A stretch of 64,000 bases of DNA, taken from NCBI RefSeq assembly GCF_016918075.2, contig NZ_JAERPS020000010.1:1-64000 (forward strand), in the 5' to 3' direction. Of this stretch, positions 54,920 through 64,000 are shown one piece after another (position 1 is the stretch's first letter; every line of letters begins with the position of its first letter). The notes beneath the pieces are model-generated. The model was not told the origin of the DNA. It searched no databases and saw nothing but the letters and a program-made list of their open reading frames with translations. Source of the DNA: Rheinheimera maricola. GTDB taxonomy: Bacteria; Pseudomonadota; Gammaproteobacteria; Enterobacterales; Alteromonadaceae. A program made the translations under genes and the position numbers.

Positions 54920-57126
54920 AACATCACCTGTTCAGTGCTCACGCTTAGCATCGTTAACGCTTGTTGTACTATTTGCTGTTTCGACGGCAATACCGCATAA
55001 GCAGCGGCGCCCAGCGGAATAAAGCTATCTTCAGCACACAAACGCTGCACACTGAAATGGCTGGGTTTAGCTTCATGCAAAGCAGTAAACAGCTCTTCAC
55101 TAAGTGAACCTCGCCGACGGCATTCATCGACAATCAGCACTTTTCTGCAGCCTGCTAATGCTTTAATAACAAGTTCAGTGTGCAGTGGTACCAAAGTACG
55201 TAAATCCAGCAGCCGAATACGATAGCCTTGCGCGGCCAGCTCTATTTCAGCCTGACGGCTTAAGTAATAACCATTGCCGTAACTGATAATAGCCAGTTCA
55301 TCACCATCGCCGTATACCGCCGGCGCCCCCAGCTCGGGCAATGGCGTGTCCGGTAACGGGTAATCGTTTAGCCATAAGCCATCGCCGGCAGTGGCCAGAT
55401 CGCGGGTCATATACAGTGCAATCGGCTCGAGGAAAATGACCAAACGCTTTTGCTGATGGGCCAACTGCACTGCCTGCCGCAGCAACAATGCAGCGTCATA
55501 ACCATTTGACGGGCAGAACAAAATAACGCCGGGAATATCACGGAATACGGCAAAGGAGTTGTCGTTATGAAAATGGCCACCAAAGCCGCGCTGGTAAGCC
55601 AGGCCAGCAATGCGAATAACCATGGCATTGTGGTACTGACCATTAGAGAAAAACGGCAAGGTGGCAGCTTCACCACGAATTTGATCTTCGGCATTGTGCA
55701 CATAGGCCAGAAACTGAATTTCCGGTATTGAGATAAAACCCTGCTGCGACAGGCCAATCGCCATGCCCAGAATGCTTTGCTCATCCAGCAAGGTGTTAAT
55801 CACCCGGTTGCTGCCAAAAGCATGCACTAAATGTTGGGTAACTCCGTAAACGCCGCCCTTTTTACCGACATCTTCGCCAAAAACCACGGTGTTGTTGTAC
55901 TGTGCCAGCACATCGTGCAGCGCCCAGTTCAGTAATTTTGCCAGGTGCTGCTTCTTGCCCATATTATGCTGATCAAAGGCGAACAATTGTTGCCGCGCTT
56001 CAGCAGCTGGTATTTTTGGCGCCGGCAAGGCCGCACGCTTCGGCGCGATAGACGCCATAACCTGAGCTGCAGTGGTTAGCTTAGGCTGGTCACTGGCAAT
56101 AGCTGCTACCCGGGCAACTTGTGCGACCAACGCATTTAACTGTGCCAATAACTGCTCTGCGGTAATGTCGCCGCTGGTAAGCAATGCGGCCGTACTGCTA
56201 AGCAAGGGATCCAGCTCCAGCTCAGCTTCAATTTGCGCTTTGGTGCGATACGCCGCTTCGGCATCGGCACCGGCATGGCCAAACAAGCGTACAGTAGATA
56301 AATGCAGCACTGCAGGTTTACGTTTGCTACGCACATAATCAGCGGCACGGCGGGCGACATGATAGGTTTGGGCTAAATCGCGGCTGTCAGCGGCAAAATA
56401 CTTCAGTGCCGGCCGCTCAGCTAAATCCTGCTCTATCCAACCACTGGGGGTCGGGGTAGAGATACCCAGGCCGTTATCTTCACAAACAAACAACACCGGC
56501 AACGGCACTTGTTGATACGCTGCCCAACAGGTCGAGTTAATTGCGCCCTGAGCGGTAGAATGGTTGGCTGAGGCGTCGCCAAAGCTGCACAGCACTATCG
56601 CATCCTGCGGCCATTGGCCATCAAGGCCAAGTCGTTTGGCTAAATCCACTGCAAAAGCCGCACCCACCGCTTTGGGCAACTGCGAGGCAATAGTGCTGGT
56701 TTGCGGCGGTATATTCAGCGCTAAGCTGCCCAGCACCTTATGCCGGCCGCCGGAGATTGGGTCATCACTGCTGGCACAAAACGACAGCAACATATCGTAT
56801 AACGGTGTGCTGCCGGGCAACTGTTTACTACGTTCGATAAAAAACGCGCCGCTGCGGTAATGCAAAAATGCCGGATCGGTTAGCCGCAGCGCGGCAGCGA
56901 CAGCCGCGTTACCCTCATGGCCGGCACTGCCGATGGTATAAAAACTCTGACCTTTGGCTTGCAACAAACGCGATTGCAGATCCAGCAAACGGCTGCATAA
57001 CTGACTGTGCCACAACTGATATAAGGTACTGAATTCAATACTGTGACTACTGCTGTGCGGCGGTAGTTTGCCGCTTTTTAAACGCTCACGGTATTCATTA
57101 ACCCAGGGATGTACGGCTTCTGACAT
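54916..57126 (-). CDS. 2-oxoacid dehydrogenase E1, fused alpha and beta subunits
   Basis: Residues of about 30-345 form an E1 alpha half with the ThDP site as GDASANHSTAQGAINSTCW and VCEDNGLGIST; the usual GDG is GDA. A linker rich in Ala and Pro follows. Residues of about 395-730 are E1 beta (VFGEDVGKKGGVYG, LLDEQSILGMAIGL, PEIQFLAYVHNAEDQIRGE). Such fusions resemble branched-chain oxoacid E1 proteins. No E2 (lipoyl transferase) or E3 lies in the operon. It sits 28 bases after gcdH and overlaps the acyltransferase. Confidence 0.85.
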   Translation of the reverse strand: MSEAVHPWVNEYRERLKSGKLPPHSSSHSIEFSTLYQLWHSQLCSRLLDLQSRLLQAKGQSFYTIGSAGHEGNAAVAAALRLTDPAFLHYRSGAFFIERSKQLPGSTPLYDMLLSFCASSDDPISGGRHKVLGSLALNIPPQTSTIASQLPKAVGAAFAVDLAKRLGLDGQWPQDAIVLCSFGDASANHSTAQGAINSTCWAAYQQVPLPVLFVCEDNGLGISTPTPSGWIEQDLAERPALKYFAADSRDLAQTYHVARRAADYVRSKRKPAVLHLSTVRLFGHAGADAEAAYRTKAQIEAELELDPLLSSTAALLTSGDITAEQLLAQLNALVAQVARVAAIASDQPKLTTAAQVMASIAPKRAALPAPKIPAAEARQQLFAFDQHNMGKKQHLAKLLNWALHDVLAQYNNTVVFGEDVGKKGGVYGVTQHLVHAFGSNRVINTLLDEQSILGMAIGLSQQGFISIPEIQFLAYVHNAEDQIRGEAATLPFFSNGQYHNAMVIRIAGLAYQRGFGGHFHNDNSFAVFRDIPGVILFCPSNGYDAALLLRQAVQLAHQQKRLVIFLEPIALYMTRDLATAGDGLWLNDYPLPDTPLPELGAPAVYGDGDELAIISYGNGYYLSRQAEIELAAQGYRIRLLDLRTLVPLHTELVIKALAGCRKVLIVDECRRRGSLSEELFTALHEAKPSHFSVQRLCAEDSFIPLGAAAYAVLPSKQQIVQQALTMLSVSTEQVML

Positions 57127-57154
57127 AAGGCTTACTCCGCTGCAACTGCCGGGC

Positions 57155-58336
57155 TTAAACGCCGCTAAACGCCTGTAAACCGGTTTGTGCCCGGCCTAAA
57201 ATCAGCGCATGCACATCGTGCGTACCCTCGTAGGTGTTTACCGCTTCCAGGTTCATCACATGGCGGATAACATGGTACTCGTCAGCAATACCGTTGCCAC
57301 CATGCATATCGCGGGCAACCCGGGCGATATCCAGCGCTTTGCCACAGGAGTTGCGTTTAATTAACGAAATAGTTTCCGGTGCCAGCAAATTCTGATCCAT
57401 CAAGCGACCTGCTTGTAAGCAAGACAATAAACCTATGCTGATCTCAGTTTGCATATCCGCCAGTTTTTTCTGGATCAATTGATTGGCCGCCAGTGGCCGG
57501 CCAAACTGGTGGCGGTCCAGGGTGTACTGCCGCGCAGCATGCCAGCAAAATTCGGCGGCGCCCAGCGCGCCCCAGGCAATGCCGTAACGGGCTTTATTTA
57601 AGCAGCCAAACGGGCCTTTTAAGCCACTGACATTGGGCAGCAACGCATCCTCGCCCACTTCGACGTTATCCATCACAATTTCACCGGTAACAGAGGCACG
57701 CAGCGAGAACTTGCCTTCAATTTTCGGTGCTGATAAGCCTTTCATGCCTTTTTCCAGTACAAAACCGCGAATGTCACCGTCTAATTTGGCCCATACCACA
57801 AATACATCAGCAATCGGCGAGTTGGTGATCCACATTTTGCTGCCGTTTAACAGGTAACCGCCGGCGGTCTTTTTTGCCGTGGTGCGCATGCCGGCAGGAT
57901 CTGAACCGGCATCAGGCTCGGTTAAACCAAAACAGCCCACCCACTCGCCAGTTGCCAATTTGGGCAAATACTTCAACCGCTGCGCTTCGCTGCCGTATTC
58001 ATGAATAGGATGCATCACCAGGGAAGATTGCACGCTCATGGCACTGCGATAACCGCTGTCTACCCGCTCTACTTCGCGCGCAACCAAGCCATAACATACA
58101 TAGTTAACGGCAGAGCAGCCGTACTTTTCCGGTAAGGTGGCACCAAGCAGGCCTAACTCGCCAAGTTCTGTCATTATTTCACGGTGAAAGTGCTCTTCGC
58201 GGTTTGCCATTAACACCCGTGGCAACAGTTTTCCCTGACAATACTGCTGCGCCGTGTCGCGGATCATCCGCTCTTCTTCGGTTAACATGTTGCTAAATGC
58301 AAACGGGTCCTGCCAATCAAAATGTGCACGTGCCAT
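57155..58336 (-). CDS. gcdH: glutaryl-CoA dehydrogenase-like acyl-CoA dehydrogenase
   Basis: The 393-residue flavoprotein matches the GcdH family, which oxidises and decarboxylates glutaryl-CoA to crotonyl-CoA in lysine/tryptophan breakdown. The [15 protein letters not shown] and [13 protein letters not shown] flavin segments and the catalytic Glu in [17 protein letters not shown] are present. A GAGGA site precedes the ATG. It is divergent from a LysR gene and opens the E1/acyltransferase operon, so the assumed substrate could differ from glutaryl-CoA in this setting. Confidence 0.88.
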   Translation of the reverse strand: MARAHFDWQDPFAFSNMLTEEERMIRDTAQQYCQGKLLPRVLMANREEHFHREIMTELGELGLLGATLPEKYGCSAVNYVCYGLVAREVERVDSGYRSAMSVQSSLVMHPIHEYGSEAQRLKYLPKLATGEWVGCFGLTEPDAGSDPAGMRTTAKKTAGGYLLNGSKMWITNSPIADVFVVWAKLDGDIRGFVLEKGMKGLSAPKIEGKFSLRASVTGEIVMDNVEVGEDALLPNVSGLKGPFGCLNKARYGIAWGALGAAEFCWHAARQYTLDRHQFGRPLAANQLIQKKLADMQTEISIGLLSCLQAGRLMDQNLLAPETISLIKRNSCGKALDIARVARDMHGGNGIADEYHVIRHVMNLEAVNTYEGTHDVHALILGRAQTGLQAFSGV

Positions 58337-58418
58337 AGCAAATTCCTCAATAAAACCAGCGAAATATTTTTAGTTATCGCCAGATTAGCCTGCTTTAATG
58401 TACAGTTAAAATATAATA

Positions 58419-58434
58419 ATTCTGTATCAGGTAT
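58419..58434. promoter_or_regulatory. candidate LysR-type operator in the gcdH/lysR gap
   Basis: ATTCTGTATCAGGTAT is an imperfect dyad with AT ends, located 12 bases upstream of the lysR ATG in a 109-base divergent promoter region. The position fits a LysR box that would serve both genes. The match is only moderate. Confidence 0.3.
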
Positions 58435-58445
58435 AGTTTATAACT

Positions 58446-59285
58446 ATGGATATTCGCCAACTAAATTACTTTGTCGCAGTGTACGAGCAAGGCAGTGTCA
58501 GCGCGGCGGCGCGCCAGTGCTGTGTGGCACAGCCATCGCTATCATCAGCGCTGCGTCAATTAGAGCAGGAGTTAGGCGTCAGTTTATTCACCCGTCTACC
58601 AAAAGGGGTAACGCCAACGGAAGATGGCGACAAACTGTACGGTCATGCCGGGCGCTTGCTCAGCCAGCTGCAGTCACTTAAAGCCTCATTTAGCCAACCG
58701 GTGGCTCGGGTAAAATTCCGCCTTGGGTTAATTCGTGCCTTAGGTGTTGAACGCATGAGCCAGTTACTACGCGAGTTCAGTAACAGCCTGCCGGGGCTGG
58801 AACTGCATTTAGTTGAACCGGATGAGCTGTGTGATGCCCGTATTATCACGCCGCAGCTGTTAAAAGCCGGCGAAGCTTTTGCTCCAATATGGCATGACAA
58901 TTACTTGCTGGCGCTGCCACCCGGTTCGCCACTGAGTTTACAAGCGCAAATTGAATTAGAGGAGTTTGAGCAACTGCCATTGATAAAACGCACGCCTTGC
59001 GATGCCTGGAACACTTTGTATCCTGAATTAGTGCGCCGAGGCATTAAAGCGGATATCCGCGCAGATATTCAAACTATAGAGTATGCGCTGGGCCTGGTGT
59101 CGGCCGGTGTTGGTTGTGCACTGGTGCCCGATTTTGACAATATGCAGCAGCGCAATGACGTTATTCTGCGCCCGGTGAATGAACTTAAATTAGAACGCAC
59201 TATAGGTTTGGCTTATCCGAAAAATAGTAATACCGGGCCACTCGCTATGTTGCTACAACAATGCCTGCAAGCCAGTAATCGATGA
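58446..59285 (+). CDS. LysR-family transcriptional regulator
   Basis: The N-terminal winged helix (residues 1-60: LNYFVAVYEQGSVSAAARQC and QPSLSSALRQLEQELGVSLF) is followed by a periplasmic-binding-protein-like effector domain. The 279-residue length is slightly short. It is divergent from gcdH and the E1/acyltransferase genes, so it probably controls that operon in response to a pathway acid or acyl-CoA (inference). The symbol gcdR would be a guess. Confidence 0.88.
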   Translation: MDIRQLNYFVAVYEQGSVSAAARQCCVAQPSLSSALRQLEQELGVSLFTRLPKGVTPTEDGDKLYGHAGRLLSQLQSLKASFSQPVARVKFRLGLIRALGVERMSQLLREFSNSLPGLELHLVEPDELCDARIITPQLLKAGEAFAPIWHDNYLLALPPGSPLSLQAQIELEEFEQLPLIKRTPCDAWNTLYPELVRRGIKADIRADIQTIEYALGLVSAGVGCALVPDFDNMQQRNDVILRPVNELKLERTIGLAYPKNSNTGPLAMLLQQCLQASNR

Positions 59286-59372
59286 TTTTACTCAGGTAAA
59301 ACCATGTATCCCAGCCGTTGCAGCTGCTAAACTGGCGATATGTTTCTACACACCAGACTTGGATAAGCTATT

Positions 59373-60809
59373 GTGACAACAGCACAAAGCAGTTTTTACT
59401 TTCACGACTATGAAACCTGGGGTGCCGATCCCAAACGTGACCGCCCGGCACAATTTGCCGGTATTCGCACCGACTTAGATCTTAATATTATCGGTGAACC
59501 GGATGTATGGTACTGCCAACTGGCGAACGATTACCTGCCGCATCCGCAAGCAGCATTGATCACCGGCTTAACGCCACAGCTGTGCAACAAAAAAGGCCTG
59601 AGCGAAACTGACTTTATGCAGCGCATTTTGCAGCAATTCAGCACGCCCAACAGCTGTGTGCTGGGCTATAACAACCTGCGTTTTGACGATGAAGTTACCC
59701 GTTACAGCCTGTACCGCAATTTTTATGAGCCTTATGGCCGCGAATGGCAAAACGGTAACAGCCGCTGGGACTTAATTGACATGGTACGCGCCTGCTACGC
59801 GCTACGCCCCGAAGGTATCAACTGGCCACTGCGTGAAGATGGCAGCCCGATATTTAAACTGGAAGAGCTCACCAGGGCGAATGGCTTAGCACATGAAAAC
59901 GCTCACGATGCCTTATCTGATGTCTATGCCACTATCGCCATGGCCAAATTAATTAAAGACAAACAGCCAAAGTTGTTTAGTTATCTGTTTGAGCTACGTA
60001 AAAAAGCCAAAGTGGCTGAGCTGATTGACGTTGCAGGTATGACACCGCTGGTGCATGTGTCATCTAAGTTTCCTGCTACGCAGGGCTGCGTTAGCTGGAT
60101 AGTGCCGCTGGCATTTCACCCGACCAATAAAAACGCAGTGATTTGTTACAACTTACAAGCTGATCCAACGCCACTGCTGGAAGACGATATCGCCACGTTA
60201 CAGCAAAAGCTGTACACCAAAACCGCTGATCTGGCCGAAGGCGAGCAGCGCCTGGGTTTAAAGCTGATCCATTTAAATAAATGCCCGGTATTGGCCCCGG
60301 CAAAAACACTCAGCGAAGAGCGGGCAGCGGAATTTGGCATCGACCGCACACAATGCCTTAAGCACCTCGATTTTTTGCGCCATCACCGTGATACGCAAGC
60401 TAAAGCCATAGCGCTGTATCAGCAGTTGAATGAGTTTCCGGCCGAGACCAACCCGGATTATCAACTGTATAATGGCTTTGTCACAGATGGCGATAAGCAA
60501 AAAATGCAGCAGCTGCATCAGCTGACGCCAGAGCAACTATCGGTAGACGCGCCAGTATTTAGTGACGATCGCTTAAACAACCTGTTGTTTTTATACCGAG
60601 CCCGTAATTACCCCTATAGCCTGACCGACAGCGAACAGCAAAAGTGGCAGCGCTACCGTACCGATAAATTAATGCACGGCCTGGACAACCCCAATTTAAC
60701 TATGGAAGATTTCAGTTTAGCGTTAGAAAATTTAGCGCATGAACATGCCAGTGATGAGCAAAAAATGAAGATATTAAAATCACTGTACTTGTATGTTCAG
60801 AGCTTATAA
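59373..60809 (+). CDS. sbcB: exodeoxyribonuclease I
   Basis: ExoI degrades single-stranded DNA from the 3' end and takes part in recombination and mismatch repair. The DEDD exonuclease motifs are seen: FHDYETWG at the N-terminus, NNLRFDDE, and HENAHDALSDVYAT. The C-terminal SH3-like and helical parts follow (478 residues in all). The start is a GTG at 59373 with GGAT upstream. Confidence 0.94.
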   Translation: MTTAQSSFYFHDYETWGADPKRDRPAQFAGIRTDLDLNIIGEPDVWYCQLANDYLPHPQAALITGLTPQLCNKKGLSETDFMQRILQQFSTPNSCVLGYNNLRFDDEVTRYSLYRNFYEPYGREWQNGNSRWDLIDMVRACYALRPEGINWPLREDGSPIFKLEELTRANGLAHENAHDALSDVYATIAMAKLIKDKQPKLFSYLFELRKKAKVAELIDVAGMTPLVHVSSKFPATQGCVSWIVPLAFHPTNKNAVICYNLQADPTPLLEDDIATLQQKLYTKTADLAEGEQRLGLKLIHLNKCPVLAPAKTLSEERAAEFGIDRTQCLKHLDFLRHHRDTQAKAIALYQQLNEFPAETNPDYQLYNGFVTDGDKQKMQQLHQLTPEQLSVDAPVFSDDRLNNLLFLYRARNYPYSLTDSEQQKWQRYRTDKLMHGLDNPNLTMEDFSLALENLAHEHASDEQKMKILKSLYLYVQSL

Positions 60810-60853
60810 CTCTGCTTTTTTGCTGCACAAAGTGAAGCTTTTTCACATCACTA

Positions 60854-60882
60854 TTGAATTTCGTTAGCAATACGTGAATACT
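60854..60882 (+). promoter_or_regulatory. predicted thiC promoter
   Basis: TTGAAT (60854-60859) and AATACT (60877-60882) are separated by 17 bases and lie directly upstream of the TPP riboswitch. Confidence 0.5.
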
Positions 60883-60891
60883 TAGCAGCAT

Positions 60892-60985
60892 CTTGTCGGA
60901 GTGCCCAGCTGTTTACAGCGGGCTGAGACCGTGAAAACGGGATCCGTTGAACCTGATCAGGCTAATACCTGCGAAGGGAAACAAG
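60892..60985 (+). promoter_or_regulatory. TPP riboswitch (THI element)
   Basis: The conserved core is present in order: CGGAGTGCCC, GGGCTGAGA, CCGTTGAACCTGATCAGG, CTAATACCTGCG and AAGGGAAACAAG. The P1 stem pairs CTTGT (60892-60896) with ACAAG (60981-60985). Binding of thiamine pyrophosphate would lower expression of thiC and thiDE downstream. Confidence 0.95.
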
Positions 60986-61054
60986 GGGAAATACAGTACA
61001 TAACACGGCACAAAACCGCCTTGTGGTTTAATTGCCGGTTATCACCTGCCCCCA

Positions 61055-64000
<2,946 letters not shown>

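Overview
The window looks like chromosomal DNA of an aquatic gammaproteobacterium in the Alteromonadales/Chromatiaceae sphere (Rheinheimera- or Alishewanella-like). This is inferred from gene order and protein character: the rpmF-plsX-fab-pabC-mltG-tmk-holB-pilZ-tatD string, the GntR-controlled prpBC-acnD-prpF operon, and many short Alteromonadales-type neighbour pairs. No database was searched, so the genus is a guess. Nearly all of the sequence is dense housekeeping DNA. There is no prophage, insertion sequence or CRISPR array.

Layout. 1-608 is the C-terminal part of an integron integrase; any attI site and cassette array would lie to the left, outside the window. 650-7499 (minus strand) is a methylcitrate-cycle operon (GntR regulator, prpB, prpC, acnD, prpF) for propionyl-CoA disposal, with palindromic operators near the regulator promoter and a hairpin-rich gap between prpC and acnD. 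7512-8028 holds no clear gene but ends in a strong plus-strand terminator, so it may encode a small RNA. 8029-18756 (minus) is the ribosomal protein L32, fatty-acid synthesis and DNA-replication cluster from yceD down to tatD. 18886-21095 holds yceF (maf), a HAD phosphatase and rluC, and 21595-24714 is RNase E with a long divergent leader.

24849-38455 is a mixed stretch: three EamA-type transporters, an acyltransferase, tRNA-Pro(GGG), a periplasmic gamma-glutamyltransferase with a solute-binding protein, a PsiE-like protein, a secreted PHB-depolymerase-like esterase, an MgtC-like membrane protein, yaeQ, a GST, dcd and mrp. 38587-51459 holds metG, an MFS transporter, a degenerate HD-GYP-like protein, a quinone oxidoreductase, rlmI, yceI, a PilZ protein, hrpA and a CBS protein. 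51535-53894 holds a periplasmic isoaspartyl peptidase and a transglutaminase-like/TPR lipoprotein.

53891-59285 is the most unusual block: a glutaryl-CoA-dehydrogenase-like enzyme, a fused E1 alpha/beta 2-oxoacid dehydrogenase and a stand-alone FabD-like acyltransferase that lacks the malonate-binding arginine, divergent from a LysR regulator. No E2 or E3 gene lies beside it. 59373-64000 ends with sbcB and a TPP-riboswitch-controlled thiC-thiDE operon that runs off the right edge.

The least-explained signals are the FabD-like/E1/acyl-CoA-dehydrogenase module, the plus-strand small-RNA candidates at about 7905-8013 and 36689-36772, the hairpin cluster inside the prp operon and the degenerate HD-GYP-like protein.
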